From Ctenosaura bakeri (lineage: Eukaryota; Chordata; Lepidosauria; Squamata; Iguanidae), in NCBI GenBank assembly GCA_948474755.1, contig CAOLHI010000649.1, positions 1 to 64,000 of the forward strand: a stretch of DNA of 64,000 nt, given 5' to 3'. Made by a program: the position numbers and the translations under genes. The notes below the pieces were generated by a model. That model was not told the DNA's origin. It was given only the letters and a program-made list of their open reading frames with translations, and made no database searches. Below, one piece after another: positions 13,447-24,631 of this stretch (its first letter is position 1; each line of letters opens with the position of its first letter).

Positions 13447-14209
13447 ATTCCTGGCTGAGATAGTAAGAGCATTGTAAACTCCTGTGGAATCACACCCAGA
13501 GTTCAGGGGTGACCCCCCCCCACTAACCATATACCTAGGCAATATCTTAAAAAATCTCAATAAAAGAATAAATCTCACCTCACTTACTCATCATAAGTGT
13601 AGTGAAAAAAGTCACTGATAATAGTACTGTGGCTAAATCCCACCGGGCCTACCTTTGTGCTGAGAAGAGATGGTCATGTGTATCCAGTTATCAAATATTA
13701 CCTTGGTAGGGCTATCTGTTGTATTGTTTTATTTTCGTATAGTGACATGTACATTGATGGTGCTGCATGAATAGATAAACGTCGACATACACATATATAT
13801 ACACAGTGGATGCAGTGGAAGATCATGTGACGGATTGGCACCAACCAAGCCACACACTCCAGCAGACTGTCCTTCAGAACTCCCAGGCCCACTATCTCTT
13901 CTTCCTTCTCTTTGCTGTTTCTTGTTCATTTGCTTTTTCAGAACAGATGAGTAATGAGAGCAAAGAGAAGGAAGAGCAGACCCTCCATTTGCCCCTTTAT
14001 TCTTTTCTGGGTGATGGCACAGCTTGGGTCTAGAGTGAGATTGGCAAGACAGTTACAGGGGCAGCAGGGTGTCAAGATCAGTCTCCTTGTCCACTGAATG
14101 AGTTCTGAGCATGCTGGAAACTAGACACTGAGATTTCTCCCCTAGTTAGTAAGCTACATAAGATCTAGAGAAATGAGTTTACTTCCTACATAGAGAGATA
14201 TATTCTATA

Positions 14210-14737
14210 TTGTTATTGTGTGCCCTAAGGAAAACTTATCATGGGGGTTTCCTGGCAGAATTTGTTCAGAGTGAGTTTGGCCATGCCCTCTTCTGAGGCT
14301 GAGAGAGTGTGACTTACCTAAGGCCACCTAGTAGGTTTCTATGGATGAGCAGGGATATGAACCCTGGTCTCCCCATGTCATAGTCTAATATTCAGACCAC
14401 TACACCAGGGCTTTCCAAATGGTGTAACCATGACATGTTAGTGTTTCATCTGAAGTATGTAGGTGTGTCGCGTACAATCTTGGAAATGTATGTTATTATT
14501 TATAAATCATATATTTTTAAAAATATATGAAAGGTTTTCATGAGATACGTTCTTTTGTCATACATTTTGTTATTACAATTTATGTATATGTCTGTGTCTC
14601 TTATAAGGAGTTAATATAACCTCCAGTTTGCTAGTAAAACTGAATTACTGTGTTGCAAAATGACGCATGTCTAAAAAAGTGTGTCATCAACACGAAAAGT
14701 TTGGAAAGCTCTGCACTACACCATACTGGCTGTCGAC
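14210..14737 (-). mobile_element. tRNA-headed SINE (Sauria type), interrupted by a hAT-like element
   Basis: Read on +: TTGTTATTGTGTGCCCTAAG tail, body with TCTGAGGCTGAGAGAGTGTG and GAACCCTGGTCTCCCC (complement of the polymerase III B-box region), then CAGACCACTACAC. The final tRNA-like piece CATACTGGCTG is found on the far side of the inserted element (14722 onward). Removing the insertion and one target copy restores a continuous SINE. Confidence 0.8.
14406..14713 (-). mobile_element. non-autonomous hAT-like DNA element, copy B, with perfect 8-bp target duplication
   Basis: 308 bp. Ends CAGGGCTTTCCAAAT and GTTTGGAAAGCTCTG are inverted repeats. CACTACAC occurs at 14398-14405 and again at 14714-14721, a perfect 8-bp target duplication as expected for hAT transposition. 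The interior is the reverse complement of copy A (for example GTTTGCTAGTAAAACTGAAT here versus its complement there). No coding capacity. Confidence 0.88.
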
Positions 14738-16204
14738 TATTCTATACTGACAAGTTATTTAGGTTGGTACATTCTCATACTGCAAACTGGCATATCCCAA
14801 ACAAATATAGCAGTTTTCAATGTCAAAAGAGCAAAACTGTAAGAAGCTGTGGTTGGAAGACAGTGCTGATGTGCTGATGTGAAATGGGAGAGATTTACTG
14901 ATAGCACACAAAGTTCAGCCCACATATATGTTACAAACCCTTTTACTGGGCTACCAGGCATCCAGCACATGTTTCGTCACCCTGCTCCAGTCTCATACAA
15001 ATTAATAGGGGCAACATACTGATGCTTATCAAAGGTAGCGCTCTGAGTAGGACTAGTGAAAAACAATATGTTTATCTCAAATTAGTGCAATTTAACTTGT
15101 AATTCTACACAAATATTTCAGAGGATTTAGCATGTCTACTTTTATTGTGTTCATGAAGTTAATATGTTTCTCCACTTTCACCCATCTAAAATGTTGCCTG
15201 AGGACATAACGAACAACTTAGGGTTTAATACTCAAAGATTAGCAGCCTTCTTTGTCTGGTTACCTCAACAGAACACAAGAAATGATTTTTCCTGTGATCC
15301 TTGGGTGTTCCTAAATGGGAGGCAGACATATCTGTAAATTCTTTTTCTTCCTCCTCCTAATATTTTAAATATCAAGTTGTTCCATTCAAAGTATTTTTTT
15401 TGCAAAAAAATACAAAACTAGGTATATACTTAACAAAAGTAAAACTGAAATCAAATTCTCACCCCTCCATAGCCTAAACGATTCTGTTAGTAGCATCAGA
15501 TGCTGTTGTGATAAATATATATATAATGACAGATTTTTTACAAACTGAAGTCCAGAAAAGGTTTATATCATAAAATTTATAGTAAATAAAATAATTATGC
15601 CATAATATGCTTATATGGAATAAATGTGTCATGCCTATATAATATATATCTGCTGATAGACACCTATCCTCCATGAATTGACCATCTGATTAACTTTCAA
15701 CTGTCCCATGCAAATCTGGTCAGCATTACAAATTATCTGTTTTGCAGGGATTATTTGACAAAAAGATATAATCTGTATTTCAGTGTCAGCTGGCTAGGCC
15801 TCTTGTAATGTTAATTGGGTTGTTGTCTGCTTCTTTTTCTTCCTTCTCCTTTAACAAGACTGAAGGATCTTTAAGGCTGTTAGCATCTTGTTAATAGTTC
15901 ACAATGGCTGTCTTACATTTCATCCATATGAACTATATCGGTAATGCAACACAGCATGTGGATGCTGCTGTTGTTCTCTTTCCCACAAAAGAATTTTACC
16001 TCACTCTTTAAGCAATAGAAACAAACAGCCTGATTTCATTGTGGATGAAACAAACGATAATTGTTCCCTGTCCTTTTGAGACACCACTGGCTGTGGGGCT
16101 AGATCTCAATTTCATTGCATCTTTAGATGTGCACGAGAACATGGATGTCATCAACTGACTTTGCATTATGTTCAGTGGGACATACTCCATGCTGAAGAAC
16201 TGAC

Positions 16205-17018
16205 TTCAGTCATCATGATTCAGTTACTACCAGATTGGTTTATTATAATGCATTCTATGTAGGTTTGTCTTTGAAGGCAGTAGAGAAACTTGAGTTGATC
16301 TAAAATGTGGTGGCCAGATTTCTGTCTGGTCTTTGCCTGCCAGAGCACAGAATATTCTGTCCAATTCCTTCATTTCCTATTGACTTCCAGTTTCCATTTG
16401 AAGTATTGGTTCTAATCTTCTTTCAAGTCCTAAATGGCTTAGGAGAACCAGGTTACCATGGGAAGTACTTTCTTCCAGATAGGTCTGCCTGGAAGCTTAG
16501 GCTAGTGTCAGAAGAAGCGGCAGCCTCTGTTTGTCTTGTCGTTGTCTCAGGAAATTCAAGTGATGGCACCACAATTCTAAAATGATCTCCCCACTGAAAT
16601 TGTGTCCGTTTTTCCAATTACTGAAGATATATTTATGTCAATTGACTTTTAATATGTAATCCCCTAGTTTTATGATGGAACTCCCTTCCCCGGGAGGTCC
16701 ACTTGACCCTTTTCCTGCTGTCTTTCCACCAGCAGGTAAAGAAGTTTTTATTTAAGGAGCTTTTGGTTTTTAGTGTAGGTGGCAGACAAAGCTTTTAATA
16801 GAGGAGTGTGTGTTATTATTTTATTATGTTTTTAAGTATCTTTTAATGCTATTTTTAACTTTCTTTTAATGTTGTTTTTAGCTGTTTGCAACTTATGTTT
16901 TTTAAGTGGAGATTTAGTTTAACTGTATTTTAACTTTCACTTTTTAAAAATTGTATTACACTTTTATGATGTAGTATGCTGGGTGAAAGGCAAGATGTTA
17001 AATAAAATGAAAGAATGA
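16205..17018 (+). mobile_element. L2-like LINE, 3'-end fragment
   Basis: Decayed C-terminal RT/ORF2 and 3' UTR: TTATTATAATGCATTCTATG, AAATGTGGTGGCCAGATTTC, AGTCCTAAATGGCTTAGGAG, then a T-rich 3' UTR with repeated TTTTAATGCTATTTTTAAC-like units. This is the order typical of squamate L2 3' ends. Frames are broken by stops and shifts, so nothing functional remains. A second fragment of the same group is at 43484-44172. Confidence 0.7.
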
Positions 17019-17037
17019 ATATTACTGCCATTATTTT

Positions 17038-17767
17038 AAAGTTTGGCATCACTAGCCATGAGTATAAATATAGCTGCCCAACTTAACAGGCAGCATTTTT
17101 GTGGTTCAGGGCAGCTGCGCTCGGCCATGTGATCTTCCTCATGCTCTGGCAGTTCCTTCCACTTTCCCAGCTGTCTTCTGAGTTCACTTTGCATTCTGGG
17201 TAATTTTCCCAGCCAATGAGTTTAAATTTTGGTTTGAACTCATTGGCTGCTCCTTTCCTGGGCCAGATTCAGTTGTAGTTTTCTCTATGATCTGGGAAAG
17301 GGCTATTTAAGCAGATCTTCCCCAGCTGGACACTCACTTTGCTTGATGAATCATCCCACCCACCCTCCATTGTTTTCTGATTGTTCTTGCATGCTTTGCT
17401 TTTTGTCCCAATTTTGTGTGGTTGGCATGGGTCCTGGGTCCAGGACTGGGTTAACAGTGCTACCAAGCTGGATAACTTTTGGCATCCCCTTGTGGATGTC
17501 AAGGGGTGCAGGGGTGGTGGTGGGCATGCACAATTTGGGAGGTGTATGTGCCCCCTGCACTCCCTGGGTTATGGGGTAGTGCTGGCACCTGCCACCACTC
17601 TGCTTCTAGCAGAGGCTGGCTGGTCAGGCTCATTGGTGACCAGGCAGGTTGGCTGATGCTTGGATTCGGAGCCATCTATGTGCCAACCCTGTAACAGCTG
17701 TAACCAAATAAAGTTGTGTCCTTTTCTCTCCACATCCATGTGTATTGTGTTTCTGTGGCTGGTTACA
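17038..17767 (+). mobile_element. possible solo LTR
   Basis: GC-richer than its surroundings. It contains a TATA-like GGCTATTTAAGCAG near 17301, an AATAAA at 17707-17712 followed by a GT/T-rich stretch, and ends near TGGTTACA (17767). This is the promoter-to-poly(A) layout of an LTR. No TG...CA borders with a matching target duplication could be fixed and no internal gag/pol is adjacent, so class (Gypsy or ERV) and exact limits are open. A hairpin lies at 17211-17248. Confidence 0.4.
17211..17248. repeat. 16-bp inverted repeat (hairpin)
   Basis: AGCCAATGAGTTTAAA and TTTGAACTCATTGGCT are complementary at 15 of 16 positions around a 6-base loop, in the upstream part of the LTR-like segment. 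Confidence 0.8.
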
Positions 17768-18246
17768 GTTCTTGCTCATGAACTTGCAATTCTGTTTCTT
17801 TTTCTTTTTTTAGGGTGTTTAAGTACTGTTTTTGTGTAATATTTTTATAATTTACTACTTGTACTTATACTTTTTTATTTATTATATATTATCTTTTGAT
17901 TATTACTATTACAATATATACTCTTCTGGTACTTTTAGTTGAGAGGTGAGATGTGAATTGATAGTGATGTTATTCTGCTTTTCCAGTTAGAGATCACTCA
18001 GGCAAATGTCTCACTGTATAGGAGTATCAAGTCATAAATAATAGTAAAGCAAGCAAGCAAAGCAAGGAGCATTAACTAAGCTGCAGTGGGGTGAAAAGGC
18101 TCTATTTTTGTCCCTCCGCCCTTCAGCTGTGGATAACTTAATGCCTTTGCCCATAAAAGCATTGTCACACATGACATTTGGTGGCATAGTAATTACCTTG
18201 TGCATTACAAGATCCGTAACTATTTAGGATTATGCTGCAGATAAAC

Positions 18247-18269
18247 TGTGTGTGTGTGTGTGTGTGTGT
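18247..18269. repeat. (GT)n microsatellite
   Basis: About 11 uninterrupted GT units. Confidence 0.9.
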
Positions 18270-20032
18270 TGTGAAGAGATGCAAATAAATGTGAAAAAAA
18301 CCTACAAAAAAAGAAAAGAAATAACAGACTCTCATCGGAAAAAGCATCTGTTGGAATAAAAATTGTGTGCCATATATGTTCAAATGAACACTACAATTGG
18401 TATTTTGTTATTAGGCCATTTTGCAATGTCTGCCTGCTCCAAATGTGCTGAGTAAGAGCGTGAAGCCCAAATTGACACTGCTTATTCCAGTTCTTCTGAT
18501 GGTTGCAGCTAGTGCGACTTCCCCTGGCCTTTCTAGGAAGATAGGTTAGAGATGGGCAATGTGGATATCATAGACTGTATGTGCCCTCTCTTGCCATCAC
18601 TGTTACTTTTGCATTACAACTGGAACCCCCAAGATGTCCCCCACCCCCAAGATCACCGCCAAAACCAATTTCACCCCTTAGCTTTTAGCTGGGGGAAAAA
18701 ACCACTATTGGGGGAGGCACAGCAAAATAATCTCTTTTTCCCCGTCTTTCAAAGGTAGTTGAAAGTTTCACTTAAAAAATACGCACCAAAATAATGGCTG
18801 TGATGGCATTCTAGGGTCCTCCAGAGGAGCTAAAAATGGTGGCATTTGGCCCTCCAGATTCTTGATGTTCCCAACCCTGGTTTGAAACAAGAGTGCTTCT
18901 TGAAGATGGCTTTAATAAAAAGTGTGCTGCCCACATGTCCTGCTTTGACAGGAAATCTGGACAGGGGACTGACACTGCTACACTAACAAATTTTGCAGAG
19001 AAGCTGGGTAGGGCATAGTCCCCCAAAGCCCCCCCCCAAGTTGCCCATTTTCTGCACCCACCCATTTGTACTGCAGCATTTCTTTGTTTTGCAGAGAACT
19101 TTGATCGGATTCTCAAGTTATTGGTACATGAACAAATTTTGCCTTTGATATATCCAAATATTGATGCTGCTTTCTCCTCCTTATGCTTGTCGCAGTTTTG
19201 TGGGTTAGTAGTTGCATCAAGCAAAGTAATTTAAGGTTCATTGAGGAATGATAGTAGAAGGAATATTTAAAAGAAGCAAACAGATATTCTCACTTCTTCC
19301 TATTTCATCTGAACAATCTGCTCTCTATTTTAAAAGGTTTAGAATGTATTAAGTACATCCTAGGAAATATAGATCTTTTCTGCATCTTTGAAGATAAGAG
19401 GGGTTGAAGATGTCATGCTGACAATGGAATATTTTTGTTAGCAAATACAGCTCAAGCTGGATGGTGGGAAAACAAAGCAATGTCTAGATATGACAACTTA
19501 ATACCGATAGGACATTGAAGGATTTGAGTAATTTGTTGCCTTCAGCCACATTTCTCTGTAAAGCAGTGCAGGAAAGGAATAATGCTGTAAGACTGTCAGA
19601 AAAACACTTGTAATTAAGGACATTTCTATAGCACTTGAGGGCAAGAGCTTTTCAGAAGGATTTCTAATGTTGCTAGCTAAGAAGACTTCCTGGAAATTAA
19701 AAACAATTCATGCGTAGAAGAAAATCAAGTTAGCAGTTCTAGCTGCAAGAGGGGAAGCTCTGACACATCTGTTCCATTTCTTCCTTTTTTTTTTTTTCTT
19801 TTCTTTTCCTGCTATTTTTTCCCTCCAGGTCTGTAGAGACCTAATTGCTCTCATTTTAAATAGCTATAAGGTAGAATGAGGACTGTGATCCAATGCATAT
19901 ACTTCCATGAAGATCAATTATGTTGGAGTCAGTGAGAGCTAAAGTTGAGTGTATTTGGGGAATCTGGGACTTAGCTATAATCTTCAAACCATTGACTGAG
20001 GAGAAATCATACTGGCTCCAATTATGTTCTTC

Positions 20033-20144
20033 CTAGGGTTGGGTGAGAATTTCATTTCACTTTGATTTTGATCCGCATTTAGCAAAATGCACAACATTGG
20101 AATATGAAAAAAAAGCAAAAGTCACAGGCTTGCCCATCCCTAGA
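20033..20144. mobile_element. possible short MITE
   Basis: Imperfect terminal inverted repeats CTAGGGTTGGGTGAGAATTT at the left and GGCTTGCCCATCCCTAG at the right. About 112 bp, no coding. Target duplication not evident. Confidence 0.35.
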
Positions 20145-20938
20145 TGTTTCCTACATCTGTTACATTTTTAAAAATCATGAACAGGTGCCAGTTAGGAAAG
20201 CTCATTCAACTCCAATGACTAAATACCTGTTTTCCTAGACCTAGTACTTCTGCAAACACAAGCGTTCTGAGGATCCAACTGGATATGACAGTGCCCCCCT
20301 TTATTGTGTATCTTTCTTCTTTAAAAAGTAGCAAGGCATGTGGTGGTGAAGCATGGGAAGGGTAATAGCCCTTTCCTTACATTAGAGACTCACTGAAAAT
20401 CCCTTCTGGACTTTCCATACTTCTGTTAGGACCAGGAGAAGAGGAGAACTTCAGTAGAGCCAATGGGATCTTCTGTCCCTGGGTATGGGAAGGGGAATCT
20501 TCATGACTTTATAATTGGGACTGATTAACCCACTATACTGTAGTCCTGATTGAAATCACTCCCCATGTCCATAATTAAAAAAAAAAATCAGTGGTGAGCT
20601 ATTTGCTTAACTTCACATCTGACTTGGCTGAAAGACTAAACAAATCTTTAAAAGCAATAGAATATTAATGCATCAGCAGCCTATGCTATTATCATTGGGC
20701 TTGATCCAAGCAATGTAAAACTCTTCTAACTTCTAATGATTTTCATCTGGAGCAGCATGTGTTTAATGTTCCGGATAGACTCAGTGGAACTTAAGCACTA
20801 AGTGAAAGTGCTTAAGTGACTTTTCCCCATTATTTAATAAATAAAGCAATTTTTCATATTTGGGTGTACCACAGGTCATTTATCCTAAGCTAGCCATGTC
20901 AACATGAATGTGTTTAGCATGTAAAGGCAGCAGAATTT

Positions 20939-20967
20939 AGTGTGTGTGTGTGTGTGCGCGCACGTGT
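20939..20967. repeat. (GT)n/(GC)n microsatellite
   Basis: A GT run followed by GCGCGCAC, an alternating purine-pyrimidine tract able to adopt Z-DNA. Confidence 0.85.
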
Positions 20968-21805
20968 ATGATAATAAATTTGTTGGCTAGAATCCTGTTC
21001 GTGTATGCAGTAGTGGATGTACTTTTTCAAGTAGTAATGAAATACAAACAATGGGCAGCATCCTTTTGGTGGTATATGCAATAAGTTGTGCTACACATGC
21101 AGAATGGCCTTTTTGAACAATGCAAAATGGCTGTATCCAGCTGATGGACATGGCAGCAGTGTTGCATGTGTAGAACTAATCCACCTAGAATAGTGTGCCA
21201 GTGTACATTATGCATTGTGTATTGCATCTGTGTGTATTCCATTGTGCAATGAGGTGACAGCTAGGTGCGTTTACTGTTTCTCATTCATTTCACTTCTACA
21301 GTAGTGTTGAGTATCAGGAAGGCATAGTGTTAATGTAGAACAGTTCCATCAATGATTTTTATGCTATGCTGAGACAATGTAGGCTCTCAGCTGGCTTTCT
21401 CTGTGCAGCCAATTTTTTGAGGGCTTTACCATGGTCTTTTTCCTCCTGGTCTTTTTCCTCTTTTTCTCCTGCCACCATCACCTATGCTGGTACAGTAATG
21501 CTAGTCAAGTGCATCAACAAAATTCCAATCATTGAGCAATACACTGATTAACTTCCCCTTCAAGTGGACATTAGATTTCTTTATTTGTCTGTAGTGGTTG
21601 CTTGTGGACCAATTGTGGTGGGAAGCACAGCCTTCTTCATCAGCCCATGAGCCATCATAGTAGTTTGAAAGCCTTATTATGATGTTGCTTGCTCAAATTA
21701 ACTGAACACAGAACGTTGACTCAGACGAGATTCTAGATTTTCTCTTCTTTGCATATACTTTTATGTGTATGTTTCTAAAATAAATTTGCGTTTGTGTTGT
21801 TCCAG

Positions 21806-21886
21806 TATATGACAGCTGCTGCACCTATGCAAGGGACCTACATTCCCCAGTACACTCCTGTGCCTCCAACAGCTGTCCCTCTTGAA
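21806..21886 (+). CDS. RBMS3: RBMS3 coding exon (C-terminal linker region)
   Basis: RBMS3 is an RNA-binding protein with two RRM domains, known for binding AU-rich 3' UTR sequences in the cytoplasm. This 81-base exon encodes 27 residues of the Pro/Gln/Thr-rich tail after the RRMs, starting YMTAAAPMQGTYIPQYTPVP and ending TAVPLE. It is framed by an acceptor after a T-rich tract (TTGTGTTGTTCCAG) and a consensus GTAAGT donor, and it is phase 0 at both ends. The wording MQGTYIPQYTPVPPTAV matches RBMS3 more closely than the RBMS1 and RBMS2 paralogues as I remember them. The exon joins in frame to 24021. The RRM exons are not in the window. I am confident of the gene family and fairly sure of the paralogue. 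Confidence 0.93.
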
Positions 21887-24020
21887 GTAAGTCTACCTTG
21901 TCTGCATTGATACATGAATATACACTTTACTTTATTGTCCAATGGGGAACAAAGATGAGATTATCTACTTGTTTGTTTTTTAAAAAATAAAACTCACTTC
22001 AGAGATATATGCAGGTGACATTGGCATTTGGGTTTTCACCATGGGATAAAAATGGTACATTTCATTGGATAGTCCATTCTTTCTGAAGTTGTTGGGGGAG
22101 GGGGAGAGCAGCAAGACAATAAAAAGCCAACCATCAGATTGCAAGCAAAAAGAGGTTCAAGAAAAGAAGACTTAGAAAAGGGGGTTCTTGATGCTATCAT
22201 TAGCATAAGATTTATGTCATATTTGATTGCTGAAAGTCAAGAGCCAGCAGAAATCATGACTGAGAACAGGACACCTTCCTCTTGTATATGCAGACCTGGA
22301 GGATGCTGCACTGACTGAGTGCTTTTTCATCCTCGATGAAGGATTTGCTCCCTCCCTCCTTGGGTTGAGTCCTGTTGATGACAGCCTGATGAGTAAGTAT
22401 GTCCTCAGCACTGTAGTCCACAAGCTACTCGGAGAACAACAATGTGACTTCTCCTGCTGTTCATCTTCGTAAAGCCTTCTGGACAAATAAACAAAAAGGA
22501 AAAAGAGAGGGACCCTTGAGGGAAAAAGAGAAAGGTGGTGTTCATTCTTAAGCTCATATATTTATTTTTGGTTCCGCACAATTTTGTCTTAGCCTACTTT
22601 TCATCCAATTATTATGTGATGGACACAGCATGGAGCCATTGGTTTTGTTTTGAACTCCTTAAGAATAGATTTGTTTGCCACTCTTTCAATAGCTGAGAAC
22701 ACTTTTCTTAAAAAGCTGGGTTGGCACACCTCCACTGTAAATATTGAGGTTCCACAGAAAAGTTTTTCTGCACTGTTGCCTGCAAATATTGGTTGTCCTC
22801 AATGATCACCCTGTGTATTTGGATGTGTCACTTCTCTATCATCTATCTTTTGAAGTCTTCACAGTACAGTGGTTTTCACTCTCTATCATGTTTTGCTGTT
22901 CATGTTAACCAAAACACTCCTTTTGAACATTTTTCGTTAATCTTCATTAAGGAATACCATGCTCAAGTTTTTGAAAAGCTTTGCTGAGTTTGGTTTCTGA
23001 GTGCTTCTTAAAAGTAATTGGCTTCCTCATCAGTAGAAAAAAAATTAGAATGATCTATTTCTGCTTAGTTATCTAGGACTCTAACGAGAACAAATCTGAG
23101 TTCTTAAAGCCCTTACTTCAATTCTTCTGCACACTGAAGGGTAACTACAAAGTTATTTTTAACCCATAGAATCCACAAAGTCTTACTGAGGAACACTTAA
23201 AGTAAAATTAATCACTCCATCAATAAACAAGCCAACATATTTTCAGGGATTATTCTATAAACAAATTAATTTGGTTTTCAAAATAGCAAAAACTCTTGCA
23301 AAAAAGTAATCATTTTTAAGTAGTTTTGTAGTTAAGTATGTACAGTTTAAAAAACAGTAAATGACTACATGCTACTATGGGGGTGGAAGTCACATGGCCC
23401 TCCAGATAAAATTGGCAAGCAAGTCCCAGCATTTCTCACCATTGGTTGTGCTAGCTAGCAGTGATGGGAGTTGCAGTCCTACCATATCTGAAGGGCTACG
23501 TGAATTCCATCCCCATGCTACTACATTGTTAAACTGTTTCTTAAAATAATCAAAAAATGTCTTTCCGTCATTGTTCAAAGCGTAAGTGTCACATTTCCAA
23601 CAAACGTCTTCGGGAAAGGCTTGATTCTGATTTCACTGCACTGAAGAAGAGAACAGCTCTGTCAGATCAATATTGGATCCCTCCCTGAGATCCAAATCAA
23701 GTCAGCCATGCTTAATAGATGATAAAATACAGTAGCCTAATCTATAGTATGTGGATTTCAACACAGCATTATAAGGGGCAAGAGTTCTTCAGGCCCCCTA
23801 TGCAAAGCTGTGATCATGGCATGCTTCTTTTTTAAATGTGTAGCATTTCTGTCATATCAGCATGTGGCTTCTGATGTACCTGACATTTGATAATATAAGG
23901 CGGTAGTGAAGCTGCACGGAAATAATGAGGTTAGTGGGACCATGCTGACTTTCTCCTCATGAAACTTGCTGCAATTATTAAAATCAGTAAAGTCCTTTGT
24001 TTTCTTGTTGGTTTCTTCAG
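21887..24020 (+). other. RBMS3: RBMS3 intron (2.1 kb)
   Basis: GTAAGT donor and CTTTGTTTTC...TTCTTCAG acceptor. Apart from the MITE at 23388-23512, the interior shows no recognised feature. A purine-rich stretch at 22090-22190 and a minus-strand open stretch at 22217-22486 have no similarity that I recognise. Confidence 0.85.
23388..23512. mobile_element. palindromic MITE (GGGAGTTGCAGTCC family)
   Basis: Contains CATGGCCCTCCAGATAAAAT on the left and ATATCTGAAGGGCTACGTG on the right as imperfect inverted ends, with GTCCCAGCATTTCTCACCAT and GATGGGAGTTGCAGTCC inside. Sister copy at 63681-63790. A common squamate short DNA element; no coding. Confidence 0.55.
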
Positions 24021-24148
24021 GGTGTTGTTGCTGATACCTCTCCGCAGACTGTAGCACCTTCATCACAGGAAGCCAGTGGTCAACAGCAACAAATGGCCGT
24101 GGAAACATCCAATGAACATGCATCTGCATATTCCTACCAACAGTCAAA
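24021..24148 (+). CDS. RBMS3: RBMS3 penultimate coding exon
   Basis: This 128-base exon encodes GVVADTSPQTVAPSSQ, then a Gln-rich SGQQQQMAVETSNEH and a Tyr/Gln end SAYSYQQS plus two bases of a Lys codon. The sequence is the conserved RBMS3 C-terminus as I recall it from other vertebrates. The acceptor is GGTTTCTTCAG; the donor is GTAAGT at 24149. It enters in phase 0, continuing from the 21806-21886 exon, and ends with two bases over that are completed at 26360. If the intron is not spliced, the frame gives AAG then TAA at 24150-24152, so the protein would end QQSK with almost no change. Low-complexity, probably disordered tail with no catalytic residues. Confidence 0.95.
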
Positions 24149-24438
24149 GTAAGTTGGTGGTGTTCATTGAGCTGGTCAACAGGTACATCTTTTTTCTTGA
24201 CTAAGGATTCCATTAAAATTCAGAGAAGACATGTTAAATTCATTAATTCATGTTCTTCAATCATCTATGACTGCCATTCAAGCAATAATATGATCTGGGT
24301 AAGTTGCTATTTTTGTTTCACAGATAGGGGTGGCAAATCTTTGCAGCCTTGCTTGAGATTAGGGCCGTTTCTGCATGGCGTCATAGTCCCCTGAGGGGGA
24401 AATGATGGCAGCGGTCCATGGGTTATACTTTCGCATGA

Positions 24439-24597
24439 CCACCAAACAGTTTTGGTTGCTGCCTGTGGCCCCAGAGAGACACTTTGTACAACACTGTTCT
24501 AAGGCCAGTGATGGTATCATAATTATTAGATATCAATATTGGTGATGTGCAGAGTGTCTCTCTTGGGCCACAGGCAGCACCCAAAACTGTGTTGTGG
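24439..24597. repeat. fold-back repeat with ~50-bp arms
   Basis: Left arm 24439-24488 includes GCTGCCTGTGGCCCCAGAGA; right arm 24548-24597 includes TCTCTTGGGCCACAGGCAGC. The arms are complementary with few mismatches, and the spacer is about 59 bases. Probably a MITE distinct from the eight-copy family. It lies 290 bases after the penultimate exon donor. Confidence 0.75.
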
Positions 24598-24631
24598 GCC
24601 TCAATCTTCACCTCAATCTAATAGAGTGATG

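Larger units (their letters stand above)
1..21805 (+). other. RBMS3: RBMS3 intron (3' part) with repeats
   Basis: Everything upstream of the first recognised exon. It lacks any open frame resembling RBMS3 RRM or linker sequence; I looked for the preceding Met/Gln-rich linker exon and did not see it, so that exon probably lies outside the window. Stretches 1-3300, 3520-5220, 6180-7020, 7330-8400, 9050-12900, 14740-16200, 17770-20030 and 20145-21805 contain AT-rich unique-looking DNA with no gene or repeat that I can name, apart from entries listed separately. That this is intron is inferred from the acceptor at 21805 and from the very large introns of RBMS3 in other vertebrates. Confidence 0.7.

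Noticed and set aside
18811..19224. Minus-strand 137-codon open frame as a gene
   Set aside because: No recognisable domain, lies in a presumed intron, biased composition from C/G runs; chance open frame.
22217..22486. Extra RBMS3 exon or nested gene in the intron
   Set aside because: Open frame is antisense to RBMS3, with no family similarity and no convincing splice sites.
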